From Microbacterium allomyrinae (GTDB lineage: Bacteria > Actinomycetota > Actinomycetes > Actinomycetales > Microbacteriaceae), in the NCBI RefSeq assembly GCF_020682705.1, contig NZ_JAGTTN010000005.1, positions 225,920 to 289,919 of the forward strand: a stretch of DNA of 64,000 bases, written 5' to 3'. A program made the translations under genes and the position numbers. This document shows, piece after piece, positions 16,489-25,267 of this stretch; positions within the stretch are counted from its first letter, which is position 1, and each line of letters begins with the position of its first letter. Under the pieces are notes generated by a model. It was given only the letters and a program-made list of their open reading frames with translations, was not told the DNA's origin and did not search any database.

Positions 16489-18360
16489 ATGCAACAGAGG
16501 GAACCGGAATCATCGGTTCGCGAGGCTCACGCGGCTCTCACGGAATCGCTGCCCTTCGACGACGTGGACGACTTCGCGGCGGTCGAGCGGGGGTTCCTCG
16601 GCACGCTCGACGATCCTGCGATCCGCAATGATGCGGGCGAGGTGGTGTGGGATGCGTCGACGTACGACTTCATCGACGGCGACGCGCCCGAATCAGTGCA
16701 CCCGAGCCTGTGGCGGCAGTCGAAGCTGGTCGCCAAGCACGGGCTGTTCGAGGTCGTGCCGGGCCTGTACCAGGTGCGCGGCCTGGATCTCTCCGTGATG
16801 TCCTTCATCGAGGGCGACACCGGTGTCATCGTCGTGGACCCGCTGATCTCCAAGGAGACGGCGGCCGCGGCGTATGCGCTGTACCGCACGCACCGGGGTG
16901 ACCGGCAGATCCACGCGGTGATCCACTCGCACAGCCACATCGACCACTTCGGCGGCGTGCTCGGCATCGTGAGCCCGGACCAGGTCGAGACGGGGTCGGT
17001 GCAGATCATCGCACCCGAGGGATTCCTCGAGCACTCGGTGGCCGAGAACGTCTACGCCGGTACGGCGATGGCGCGTCGTGCGGGATACATGTACGGCGCA
17101 CGCCTGGACCGCGGTCCTCAGGGGCAGGTCGGAGCGGGCCTCGGCCAGACGACCTCGACCGGTGAGCCGACGATCCTGACTCCGACTCTCGAGATCCGCG
17201 AGACCGGCGAGATGCACACCATCGACGGCGTGGAGTTCGAGTTCCAGATGGCGCCCGGTACCGAGGCGCCGTCCGAGATGCACTTCTACCTCCCGCGCTA
17301 CCGTGCCCTCTGCATGGCAGAGAACGCGACGCACACGCTGCACAACCTGCTGACGCTGCGCGGCGCGCTCGTGCGCGACCCGCACATCTGGTCGCAGTAC
17401 CTCACCGAGGCCATCGAGCGCTACGGCGACAGAACCGATGTCGTCTTCGCCTCGCACCACTGGCCGACGTGGGGCGGTGCCGAGATCCGTGAGTTCCTGG
17501 GCATCCAGCGCGATCTGTACGCGTACCTGCACGACCAGACCCTCCGCCTGCTCAACCAGGGCCTCAACGGGGCGGAGATCGCAGAGATCATCCAGATGCC
17601 GCCGGCGCTGGAGAACGCCTGGAGCACCCATGGCTACTACGGATCCGTGAGTCACAACGTCAAGGCGATCTACCAGCGCTACATGGGCTGGTTCGACGGC
17701 AACCCGGCACGGCTGTGGCCGCACCCGCCGCAGGCGATCGCCGAGCGCTACGTCGCCGCGATCGGGGGCATCGACCGTGTCGTGGAGCTCGCTCAGGAAG
17801 CGTTCGATTCGGGCGACTACCGCTGGGCGGTGACACTGCTGGACCACGCGGTCTTCACCGACTCCGAACATGCGGCCGCGCGCACCCTCTACGCCGACAC
17901 CCTCGAGCAGCTCGCCTACGGTACCGAGAACGGCACATGGCGCAACTTCTTCCTCTCGGGAGCGACGGAGCTGCGCGAGGGCAACTTCGGCACGCCCACG
18001 GTGACGGCCGCGCCGCGCATCATCGCGCACCTCACGCCGGAGCAGCTCTTCGACGCGATCGCGATCCGCGTGAACGGGCCCGAGGCGTGGAGCCTTGAGC
18101 TGGCGATCGATGTGACGCTGACCGATCTCGAGCGCAGCTTCTCGCTGACGCTGCGCAACGGCGTCTTCATCTATGTCGAGCGGGAGCCTGCTGCAACCAC
18201 TCCGCTGCAGCTGACGCTGACCAAGCAGCGGCTGATCCAGCTCGCCGGCGGGGATCTCGAATCGGACGGCATCGCGATCCGGGGTGATCGCGGCGTGCTC
18301 ACGCAGCTGCTCGGTGTCCTCGACCAGGGCGACCCGGACTTCGAGATCGTTCTCCCGTAG
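16489..18360 (+). CDS. Alkylsulfatase of the SdsA1 (metallo-beta-lactamase) type
   Basis: 623 residues. The N-terminal metallo-beta-lactamase domain has HSHSHIDHFGG, giving the zinc motif His148-x-His150-x-Asp152-His153. FASHHWPTWGG, a dimerisation domain and a C-terminal SCP2-like domain (ALSL-type, about 500-620) follow, the three-part layout of SdsA1, which hydrolyses primary alkyl sulfates such as dodecyl sulfate. No signal peptide is seen, so the enzyme should be cytosolic. The start is set by GGAAAGGA eight bases before ATG 16489. It follows the SulP gene closely and ends at a strong terminator. Confidence 0.93.
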   Translation: MQQREPESSVREAHAALTESLPFDDVDDFAAVERGFLGTLDDPAIRNDAGEVVWDASTYDFIDGDAPESVHPSLWRQSKLVAKHGLFEVVPGLYQVRGLDLSVMSFIEGDTGVIVVDPLISKETAAAAYALYRTHRGDRQIHAVIHSHSHIDHFGGVLGIVSPDQVETGSVQIIAPEGFLEHSVAENVYAGTAMARRAGYMYGARLDRGPQGQVGAGLGQTTSTGEPTILTPTLEIRETGEMHTIDGVEFEFQMAPGTEAPSEMHFYLPRYRALCMAENATHTLHNLLTLRGALVRDPHIWSQYLTEAIERYGDRTDVVFASHHWPTWGGAEIREFLGIQRDLYAYLHDQTLRLLNQGLNGAEIAEIIQMPPALENAWSTHGYYGSVSHNVKAIYQRYMGWFDGNPARLWPHPPQAIAERYVAAIGGIDRVVELAQEAFDSGDYRWAVTLLDHAVFTDSEHAAARTLYADTLEQLAYGTENGTWRNFFLSGATELREGNFGTPTVTAAPRIIAHLTPEQLFDAIAIRVNGPEAWSLELAIDVTLTDLERSFSLTLRNGVFIYVEREPAATTPLQLTLTKQRLIQLAGGDLESDGIAIRGDRGVLTQLLGVLDQGDPDFEIVLP

Positions 18361-18369
18361 CCTGCGTCA

Positions 18370-18408
18370 CACGATCGCCGGGGCCGTTCGGCAGCCCCGG
18401 CGGTCGTG
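18370..18408 (+). terminator. Terminator after the alkylsulfatase gene
   Basis: A 15-bp stem (18370-18384 with 18394-18408, one G-T pair) around a 9-base loop begins ten bases past the stop. It separates the SulP-sulfatase unit from the oxidoreductase gene. Confidence 0.75.
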
Positions 18409-18566
18409 GCGTCTCCTCTCCTCCGCCCCGCGTGCACGAGACCGGTGCGGCTGATACCGGCGCCGCGCCCCGGTGTCAACGGGGTCGCATCGACGGTGCT
18501 GCTCGACGCATGCTCGGGATGCCGCGACAACGGTCGCGCGCGATTCCAGCGGCGAGGAGCTGCGAC

Positions 18567-20075
18567 ATGCGATCTTTGTGGGCAGAGACGGCGCCGCCGA
18601 TCCCCGATGATGCCTCTGCTCCTCCCGGCGGCACCACGGTCGTGGTTGCGGGGGCCGGACTGACCGGACTCGCCGCGGCGACGATGCTCCAGAGCGCCGG
18701 AGTACGAGTCGCCGTGGTCGAAGCGCGTTCGATCGGAGCCGTGACGACCGGCAACACCACCGGCAAGCTCAGCCTGCTGCAGGGCGACGTGCTCGCACAC
18801 GTGCGCGAGCACGCGGGCGACGAGGCGCTGCGAGCCTATGTGGAGTCCAACCGGGCGGGGCAGGAGTGGCTCTGCCGCGAGATGCAGGGGATCGCGGGTG
18901 CCGTCGCCGAAGAGAGCGCCGTCACGTACGCCACGACGCCCGCGGGCGTGAAGACCCTCGATGCGGAGTTCGCGGCCGCGCAGAGCGCGGGGCTCCCGGT
19001 CGAGCGCCTTGCGCAGCCCGCACGCGATGAGCTCGGCGTTCCGTTCGAGATCGAGGCCGCACTGCGGCTGGAGGCGCAGTTCCGCCTCCACCCGCTGAGA
19101 GTCCTCGCCGAGCTCGCGCGTCGTCTGCGCGCGCAGGGCGTCCCCATCGTCACGGGGTGTCGCATGACCGATGTCGCGGTCGAAGACCACGGCGTCGTCG
19201 TGAAGACGGAGCGGGGCGACATCCGCGCCGCGACGCTCGTTCTCGCCGCCGGGGCATCCGTCCTCGATCGCGGACTGCTGTTCGCCCGGCTCGTACCGTC
19301 GCGCTCGTTCGTCGTCGCGTACGATCTGCCGGCCGGCGCGCCGTCGCCCCGAGGAATGTTCCTCTCCGTCGACGAGCCCTCGCGATCCCTCCGCTGCGAC
19401 GATGTGGACGGCATCCGGGTGCTGACGATCGGCGGGGGTGCGCACATCACCGGCCGCGCCGAGCACACCGGCCGCCTGCTGGCGGAAGTGGACGACTGGG
19501 CGCTCTCGAACTGGCCCGCCGCCCGCCGGCGCACCTGGTGGGCGGCACAGGACTATCGCAGTGTCACCCACCTGCCGTTCGCCGGGCTCCTGCCTCGAAG
19601 CGGTGGGCACATCTATGCGGCCACCGGCTACGGCAAATGGGGGATGACGAACGCCGTCGCATCGGCGATGCGGATCGCGGGCAGGATCGTCGGCAGCGAG
19701 GAGCCGTGGGCGGCGACCCTCGACGCGCACCACGCGGGGCTTGCCGACATCGGCGAGACGATTCAGGCGAACACCAGCGTCGGCGGTCACCTTCTCGCGG
19801 ACTGGGTGCGCAGCGGCGTCGGCCAATCCACGACGGATCCTCCCGCCGAGGGCTCGGGGCGCATCGCACGCCGAGGGATGTCCCCGGTCGCAGAATCGAC
19901 GACCGGCGGTGTCACGCGGCGACTGTCGGGAGTATGCACGCATCTGGGCGGCATCCTGACCTGGAACGATGCCGAATGCAGCTGGGACTGTCCGCTGCAC
20001 GGCTCGCGCTTCACCCCCGGGGGGCAGGTGCTCGAAGGGCCCGCCGTCGCGGCGCTGAGCACCGCGGACGAGTGA
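18567..20075 (+). CDS. FAD-dependent oxidoreductase with C-terminal Rieske domain
   Basis: 502 residues. VVAGAGLTGLAAATMLQSAG (about 26-45) is the FAD Rossmann site of DAO-type oxidoreductases, and PFAGLLPRSGGHIYAATGYG is the second flavin region. The last ~90 residues hold a Rieske [2Fe-2S] site: Cys457-x-His459 and Cys475-x2-His478 in CTHLGG...CPLHGS. Such fusions are common in actinobacteria and are annotated as FAD oxidoreductases of unknown substrate; internal flavin-to-cluster electron transfer is likely. GAGGAG precedes the ATG. It lies behind the sulfatase terminator, so it probably has its own promoter. Confidence 0.9.
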   Translation: MRSLWAETAPPIPDDASAPPGGTTVVVAGAGLTGLAAATMLQSAGVRVAVVEARSIGAVTTGNTTGKLSLLQGDVLAHVREHAGDEALRAYVESNRAGQEWLCREMQGIAGAVAEESAVTYATTPAGVKTLDAEFAAAQSAGLPVERLAQPARDELGVPFEIEAALRLEAQFRLHPLRVLAELARRLRAQGVPIVTGCRMTDVAVEDHGVVVKTERGDIRAATLVLAAGASVLDRGLLFARLVPSRSFVVAYDLPAGAPSPRGMFLSVDEPSRSLRCDDVDGIRVLTIGGGAHITGRAEHTGRLLAEVDDWALSNWPAARRRTWWAAQDYRSVTHLPFAGLLPRSGGHIYAATGYGKWGMTNAVASAMRIAGRIVGSEEPWAATLDAHHAGLADIGETIQANTSVGGHLLADWVRSGVGQSTTDPPAEGSGRIARRGMSPVAESTTGGVTRRLSGVCTHLGGILTWNDAECSWDCPLHGSRFTPGGQVLEGPAVAALSTADE

Positions 20076-20143
20076 GGCGGACGCGTCGCCCGGCGCCGCC
20101 CGGAAAGCAGCGAGGGGCGACCTTTCCCGGGCCTCGATCTGAC

Positions 20144-20207
20144 TCACCTTTCAAAGGTGATCTTCGGGAGGTGCATTGCCGCCACCTGGAAGTGGGAGGA
20201 CTATAGG
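20144..20207 (+). promoter_or_regulatory. Operator-like palindrome and promoter of the glutamate decarboxylase gene
   Basis: TCACCTTTCAAAGGTGA (20144-20160) is a perfect 8-bp inverted repeat with one central base. Downstream, TTGCCG (20176-20181), 17 bases and GACTAT (20199-20204) make a plausible promoter; TATAGG (20202-20207) is an alternative -10. The palindrome ends 15 bases before the -35 box, a position fitting an activator or an upstream-binding repressor. The transcript would have a leader of about 73-76 bases. Confidence 0.6.
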
Positions 20208-20286
20208 CCCGTTCACGCCCTCGCTCGTGAGCCTTCGCCCGGTCATCACCGGCCCGGGCATTCCAACAGGGGTAGGAGTCGCACAG

Positions 20287-21720
20287 ATGACCGTTTCGCA
20301 GGAGAAGACGAAGGTGCTGAAGCCGGGCGAATCGCCCAACGCATTCACGGGGATCGGCGATCAGAATCAGCTCAACCCTCTTTTCGCCCGTGCCGGCGAA
20401 GCCACCGACTTCCCGCTGAACGTCCTCCCGCCCGGAGAGTCGCTGCCCGAGACGGCCTATCAGGTCGTGCACGACGAGGCGATGCTCGACGGGAACTCGC
20501 GGCTGAACCTCGCGACCTTCGTCGGCACCTGGATGGATCCGTTCGCCGACAAGCTGTACTCCGAAACGGCCGACAAGAACATGGTCGACAAGGACGAGTA
20601 CCCGCAGACGGCGGCCATCGAGACCCGCTGCTGGAAGATGATCGCGTCGCTGTGGAACTCGCCGGACGCCGAGGGGTCGATCGGCACGTCGACGATCGGG
20701 TCGTCCGAAGCTTGCATGCTCGGCGGCCTGGCACTCAAGCGGCGATGGCAGCTGGCGCGTCGGGCGGCCGGCAAGTCGACCGAGAAGCCGAACCTGATCC
20801 TCTCCAGCGCCGTGCAGGTGTGCTGGGAGAAGTTCTGCAACTACTGGGACGTCGAAGCGCGCTACGTGCCGATCTCCGACGAGCACAAGGTGCTCGACGG
20901 GTTCGAACTCGAGAAGTACGTCGACGAGAACACCATCGGCGTCGTGGCGATCATGGGCGTCACCTACACCGGCATGTACGAGCCGGTCGCCGAGATCGCC
21001 AAGGCGCTCGACAAGATCCAGGCCGACACCGGGCTCGACATCCCGATCCACGTCGACGGCGCGTCCGGCGGCATGATCGCGCCCTTCCTGCAGCCGACGC
21101 TGGAATGGGACTTCCGTGTCGAGCGGGTAGCGTCGATCAGCACATCGGCCCACAAGTACGGACTCGTCTACCCCGGCCTCGGCTGGGTGGTGTGGCGCAC
21201 CGTCGCCGATCTGCCCGCCGACCTCGTCTTCGACGTCACCTACCTCGGCGGCCACATGCCCTCCTTCGCCCTGAACTTCTCCCGCCCGGGTGCGCAAGTG
21301 CTGCTGCAGTACTACCTGTTCCTCCGCCTCGGCTTCGACGGCTACTACAAAGTGCAGAAGGCATCCCAGGACGTCGCCCTCTACCTCTCCGGCGAGATCG
21401 GCAAGATGGACGCCTTCGAACTCTGGAACGACGGCTCCGACATCCCTGTGTTCGCATGGCAGCTGACCAAGGGGCACACCGACAAGTGGAACCTCTACCA
21501 CCTGTCCGAGCGGCTCCGGCTGAAGGGCTGGCTGATCCCGGCCTACCCCATGCCGGACGACATCTCCGACCTCACCGTCCAACGCATCGTGGTCCGCAAC
21601 GGACTCAGCCGCAACCTCGCCGAATCACTCATCTCGGACATCAAAGAGGCCGTCGACTACCTCGACCTCCTCGAATCACCCATGCCGACGGAAGGCCTCA
21701 AATCCTCCTTCACCCATTAG
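20287..21720 (+). CDS. gad: Glutamate decarboxylase
   Basis: 477 residues of the group II PLP decarboxylases. It converts glutamate to GABA while consuming a proton. Key segments are GTSTIGSSEACMLGGLALKR, the PLP-facing IHVDGASGGM, and the Schiff-base lysine Lys290 in STSAHKYG, all as in GadA/B of E. coli and in Mycobacterium. The N-terminus is longer than the catalytic core requires, as in other bacterial Gad proteins. GGAG precedes the ATG at 8-10 bases. No GadC antiporter or GABA transaminase is adjacent; the next gene, 52 bases on, is a nitrilase-like enzyme. Confidence 0.96.
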   Translation: MTVSQEKTKVLKPGESPNAFTGIGDQNQLNPLFARAGEATDFPLNVLPPGESLPETAYQVVHDEAMLDGNSRLNLATFVGTWMDPFADKLYSETADKNMVDKDEYPQTAAIETRCWKMIASLWNSPDAEGSIGTSTIGSSEACMLGGLALKRRWQLARRAAGKSTEKPNLILSSAVQVCWEKFCNYWDVEARYVPISDEHKVLDGFELEKYVDENTIGVVAIMGVTYTGMYEPVAEIAKALDKIQADTGLDIPIHVDGASGGMIAPFLQPTLEWDFRVERVASISTSAHKYGLVYPGLGWVVWRTVADLPADLVFDVTYLGGHMPSFALNFSRPGAQVLLQYYLFLRLGFDGYYKVQKASQDVALYLSGEIGKMDAFELWNDGSDIPVFAWQLTKGHTDKWNLYHLSERLRLKGWLIPAYPMPDDISDLTVQRIVVRNGLSRNLAESLISDIKEAVDYLDLLESPMPTEGLKSSFTH

Positions 21721-21772
21721 GGGAGTTCGTGGCCAGCGCGACCGGTTCGCCGGATGGAGGCAGCATCACGCC

Positions 21773-23101
21773 ATGAGCCAGCTCCCGGGGTACCAGAAGG
21801 TGCGTTTCGTCGGCTATGCCATTCCGACGACGCCCGCCGAGATGATCGCGGTCGGTGATCCGAACGGCACCGGCTCGGTGGCGGGCACCTACCGGGCGAA
21901 TCCCGACACATCCACCGATATCGACGCCCGCGTGCGCCAGCTCAAGAATGCCGTGGATTCCGCGGTCCGGGCGCTCCCGGCCGAGGCCGATCCGACGGTG
22001 CTCACCGTCTTCGTCGCGCCGGAGTTCTATTGGCACGGCACGTTGGGCCCGTACGTGTTCAGTCGTGAAGAAGAGGACCCGGCCGTTACGATCCTCACCG
22101 CGCTTCAGGCAGCGTTCCCGGTGCGGGACTACCCGCACTTCCTGTTCGTGTTCGGATCCGTCATCACCACCCGGGTCGACGACATCGAGGCCGTTTTCGC
22201 TGCGTCGTCGACGAGGGCACGCAACGATGTCGTGACGGCGCTCGGGCAGAGCTGGCGCGCGACGTCAGGACCGCTCAGCCTGGTGATCCTCGACATGATC
22301 GTCGACTTCGTCAAGAACTGCCACGCCTATCCGAACGTGGAGGTGCGCAACCGCGCACTGATCCTCAGCGGTGGCGAGCTGAACGGTGTTCTCGACGGGT
22401 TCGACACGACAGTCCTCACAACGGAGAAGTACTACGACTCGAACGAGGACTTCCTCCTGTGGGATGTGACGAATGCGCCCGTCATCACCGAGCAGATGAC
22501 CGCATACCCCGTTCTCGACCTCTCAGGAGGCGACTTCAAGACGGAAGCGCACGACTCGAAGGCGATATTCCGGGTCGGAGTCGCCGCTCCAGCGAACGTT
22601 GCGGTGGAGATCTGTCTCGATCACACGGATCGTCGGCTGCGCAAGAGCATCGATCTCAATCCTTGGCCAGAGCGGGCCGACGGCATCGACCTGCACATCG
22701 TCCCGTCGTGCGGGATGCAGTTGCACCCGCCATCCGTTGCGGCACGGGCAGGAGGGTGGGCGTTCAACTGCGACGGACAGTACGCGCTGGGCGCGGCGCC
22801 CGGTGCCGGCACCCCGCAGAGCGGCGAGATCGCCGGTGTGATCTGCGCGTACGCCGACTACGTGAGCCCCGCGGACACCGTCTACGCCGCGCACTCGCAA
22901 CTCGCCCGCGTGAGCACAGCGGCCAGAATGAGCGACGAGAAGGCGCCAGGCGCGTTGAACGCCATGTTCGACGCGGTTCCCGAGGTCGATGTGAGCGTCG
23001 TGCCCGTCCTCGGCATCCCGGACCTTGACGGGTACTTCGCCGGCGGAGCCGGCGCCTTGCACATCTACGGGGCGGTGAACCCCTTACCGCTGCGTGGCTG
23101 A
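21773..23101 (+). CDS. Divergent nitrilase-superfamily (carbon-nitrogen hydrolase) protein
   Basis: 442 residues without a familiar name. It has the order and surroundings of a nitrilase triad: Glu84 in VFVAPEFYW, Lys219 in LTTEKYYDSNEDF (after NRALILSGGEL, like the usual N-a-lvi-dG block), and Cys282 in VEICLDHTDRRLR. It is longer than typical members (about 260-330), with extra sequence around 130-185 and 230-260. Chemistry would be hydrolysis or condensation at an amide or nitrile carbon. It follows gad by 52 bases in one transcription unit ending at a shared terminator, so a substrate linked to glutamate or GABA is possible, but this is inference. Confidence 0.75.
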   Translation: MSQLPGYQKVRFVGYAIPTTPAEMIAVGDPNGTGSVAGTYRANPDTSTDIDARVRQLKNAVDSAVRALPAEADPTVLTVFVAPEFYWHGTLGPYVFSREEEDPAVTILTALQAAFPVRDYPHFLFVFGSVITTRVDDIEAVFAASSTRARNDVVTALGQSWRATSGPLSLVILDMIVDFVKNCHAYPNVEVRNRALILSGGELNGVLDGFDTTVLTTEKYYDSNEDFLLWDVTNAPVITEQMTAYPVLDLSGGDFKTEAHDSKAIFRVGVAAPANVAVEICLDHTDRRLRKSIDLNPWPERADGIDLHIVPSCGMQLHPPSVAARAGGWAFNCDGQYALGAAPGAGTPQSGEIAGVICAYADYVSPADTVYAAHSQLARVSTAARMSDEKAPGALNAMFDAVPEVDVSVVPVLGIPDLDGYFAGGAGALHIYGAVNPLPLRG

Positions 23102-23129
23102 CACGTGTTGTCGCGGTGTCGTCACGAGA

Positions 23130-23164
23130 AAGGGATCGCGGGTCCTGAAGACCCGCGATCCCTT
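23130..23164. terminator. Bidirectional terminator
   Basis: A perfect 15-bp stem (23130-23144 with 23150-23164) and a 5-base loop. It lies 28 bases past the nitrilase-like gene on the plus strand and 8 bases past the tRNA on the minus strand, so it can serve both convergent units. Confidence 0.85.
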
Positions 23165-23172
23165 GTCCCGAT

Positions 23173-23248
23173 TGGTGCCCCCGACTGGAATCGAACCAGC
23201 GACCTTTGGTACCGGAAACCAACGCTCTATCCCCTGAGCTACGGAGGC
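23173..23248 (-). tRNA. tRNA-Arg (CCG)
   Basis: Read on the minus strand, the 7-bp acceptor stem GCCTCCG/CGGGGGC, D arm GCTC...GAGC, anticodon arm TTGGT-TTCCGGT-ACCAA, variable loop AGGTC, and T arm with GGTTCGATTCC are complete. The anticodon is CCG, which reads CGG arginine codons. The discriminator base is A and the 3' CCA is encoded (23175-23173). Confidence 0.96.
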
Positions 23249-23291
23249 GTGCCGATCGAGATTACCACCCGGACCGGGGTGGCCCGTCACC

Positions 23292-24143
23292 TCACGGTGC
23301 GATGACCTCGTCCTCGAGCGGCGCGTCGGCGACGACCTCCGGCTGCTCGCTCAGGCGTCGTACCGCCTCGGCGACGCGGGAGGCGAGGTAGGCATGGCCC
23401 GCCGTGGACGGGTGGTCGCGCCCTGTCGCGCTGGTGTCGATCACGTCCAGGTAGTTCGCCACGGTGATCCATTCCTCGCCGATGGGCGAGACGTACCACC
23501 AGCCGCGGGCCGCGGCGAGGTCCCGCAGATCCGCATCGATGGCGCGGGTCGCGCTCTCGACGGGGAGCACCTGCGGGGCAGGCCCCAGGATCACGATGAC
23601 GGCGTCGGGATACCGCGCGGCCAGCGCATCCCACGCGGCGGCGACAGCGTCCTGATACCCGTCCGGGTAGAGGAGGCGGTCGTTGATCGACCCCTCGAGG
23701 AGGATCACGTCGGGTTCGAGGGCCGGATCCAGCGCCTCGATGCGCTCCCCGTACGACGGGCCGTCGATGCCGGGCTTGAGGTAGCCGCTGCCGCGGACGC
23801 CGTCGACGATGGTCTCGACACCGAGTTCGTCGGCGAGGCGATAGGCGAAGCCGAGCGTGGGAGCGATCGCCGCAGAGCCGTACACCCATGAGTCGCCGAA
23901 GACGAGCACGCGGGCGTCGTCGGGAAGCACGAGCGCCGCGGGAGCGGCGCCCACGACGACAGCATCGCCCTCGGCGGCGATCGCGACCGGCGCCGTTGCC
24001 TCCGATGCCGTGCCCCAGGGGCGCAGCAGCGCGACTGCGCACACGGCGCACACCGCGACGACGGCGAGTGCGGCGCACAAGGCCGCGAGACCGAGTCTGC
24101 GACGCCGGCGCGGCCGCGCGCGGGGCTCGACGGGCACGGACAT
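23292..24143 (-). CDS. SGNH/GDSL-type hydrolase, membrane-anchored
   Basis: 283 residues: a basic N-terminus (PRARPRRRRR), one transmembrane helix or uncleaved signal (LGLAALCAALAVVAVCAVCA), then an SGNH esterase domain. The blocks are VLVFGDSWVYG (Ser nucleophile), GVRGSGYL (Gly), LLEGSINDRL (Asn) and the catalytic Asp-His pair in GRDHPSTAGHAYLA. It probably acts outside the membrane as an esterase or acetyl hydrolase on envelope polymers. A TACCCT -10 (24155-24150) ends six bases before the ATG, implying a leaderless message. It diverges from the transglutaminase-like gene. Confidence 0.88.
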   Translation of the reverse strand: MSVPVEPRARPRRRRRLGLAALCAALAVVAVCAVCAVALLRPWGTASEATAPVAIAAEGDAVVVGAAPAALVLPDDARVLVFGDSWVYGSAAIAPTLGFAYRLADELGVETIVDGVRGSGYLKPGIDGPSYGERIEALDPALEPDVILLEGSINDRLLYPDGYQDAVAAAWDALAARYPDAVIVILGPAPQVLPVESATRAIDADLRDLAAARGWWYVSPIGEEWITVANYLDVIDTSATGRDHPSTAGHAYLASRVAEAVRRLSEQPEVVADAPLEDEVIAP

Positions 24144-24304
24144 GAATCGAGGGTAGGTCACGTCGTGACGGGTTCGATCCACGGGGCGGGAACGTGCGGA
24201 AACATGGTGTCGATCCTGAGGTTGCCGCCGGCGATGAACGGCGCCGGATCCGCGTCCGCGCACGCGCGCACGAAGCACCCCGTCGGGCATGCGAGGATAC
24301 TTCG

Positions 24305-25183
24305 GTGCAACGCATCGTGACCGCCGAAATGGACCTCGAACTGGGGGCGTCCGTCGACCTCATCTTCCAGATCGCGGCGGCCCAGTCCGTGCCTGTTTCT
24401 AGCGAGCAGCTGACGTTCACACAGGGCGATCGCGTGTACACGCCGACCGAGATCGTCGACCAGTCCGGAAGCCGTCTGCACCGCCTCACCGGCGAGGCCG
24501 GAAACCTCGAAGTGCGCTACGAGGCGACCGTCGAAGGTCACGCCGCCAGCAGCCGCACGAGCGACCTCGAGGCGATCACGTATCTTCGCCCGAGCCGGTA
24601 CTGCCAGTCCGACGAGGTCTTCCAGCAGGCCCGCCGTCAGTTCAAGGGCGTCTCGGGTCACGAGCTCATCGCGGCGGTCTCGGAATTCGTCGCGACCAGC
24701 ACCACCTACACGCCCGGGCTCAGCCACGGCACCGACAGCGCGGTGACCACTCTCATGACAGGTCAGGGTGTCTGCCGTGACTACGCGCACGTGGTCATCG
24801 CGCTGCTGCGCGCGATGGACATGCCGGCCCGCTACGCCGCGTGCTACGCGCCGGGCCTGCAGCCCATGGATTTCCATGCCGTCGCCGAGGCGTACCTCGA
24901 CGGCGCCTGGTACGTCATCGACGCCACTCGGCTGGCGAACCGCCGTTCGCTCGTGCGCATCGCGACCGGTCGCGATGCGTCCGACTGCGCATTCCTCAGC
25001 TACCACGGCGGCTTCGTCGGACTCACTCGACTCCGCGTGGACGCCTGGGTCGTTCCCGACGCCTTCGAGCCCGATGCCGCGACCCTCGACGGGCGCGACA
25101 CGCTTACGGGAGTCGTGCCCACCCGCCCCGAGGCATCCGATCCGTCCACCGACGACTTCACCGCCCTGGTCCAGCTCGCGTGA
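24305..25183 (+). CDS. Transglutaminase-like protease-family protein
   Basis: 292 residues. The C-terminal transglutaminase-like core has the papain-type triad: Cys157 in GQGVCRDYAHV, His191 in DFHAVAEAYL and Asp206 in VIDATRL. The N-terminal part (QRIVTAEMDLELGASVDLIF) is the beta domain common to this bacterial group (COG1305). Members are thought to be cytosolic peptidases or amidases, and substrates are unknown. The GTG start was chosen because relatives begin with the same M-Q-R-x-V-T-A pattern; no Shine-Dalgarno is visible. It is divergent from the SGNH gene. Confidence 0.87.
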   Translation: MQRIVTAEMDLELGASVDLIFQIAAAQSVPVSSEQLTFTQGDRVYTPTEIVDQSGSRLHRLTGEAGNLEVRYEATVEGHAASSRTSDLEAITYLRPSRYCQSDEVFQQARRQFKGVSGHELIAAVSEFVATSTTYTPGLSHGTDSAVTTLMTGQGVCRDYAHVVIALLRAMDMPARYAACYAPGLQPMDFHAVAEAYLDGAWYVIDATRLANRRSLVRIATGRDASDCAFLSYHGGFVGLTRLRVDAWVVPDAFEPDAATLDGRDTLTGVVPTRPEASDPSTDDFTALVQLA

Positions 25184-25252
25184 CCGGCCGCGACCGCCCC
25201 GCCTCGTGAGTACGCCGAACCGCCTGCTGAACGGGCGGCTCGACCCGCGAAC

Positions 25253-25258
25253 TAGACT
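25253..25258 (+). promoter_or_regulatory. -10 box of argS
   Basis: TAGACT ends nine bases before the argS ATG, which lacks a Shine-Dalgarno; the message is probably leaderless. Confidence 0.55.
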
Positions 25259-25267
25259 TATCGGGCT

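Noticed and set aside
23130..23164. tRNA-adjacent perfect repeat as an attachment site for an integrated element
   Set aside because: There is no duplicated tRNA 3' end or integrase; the repeat is a hairpin positioned as terminator for both convergent units.
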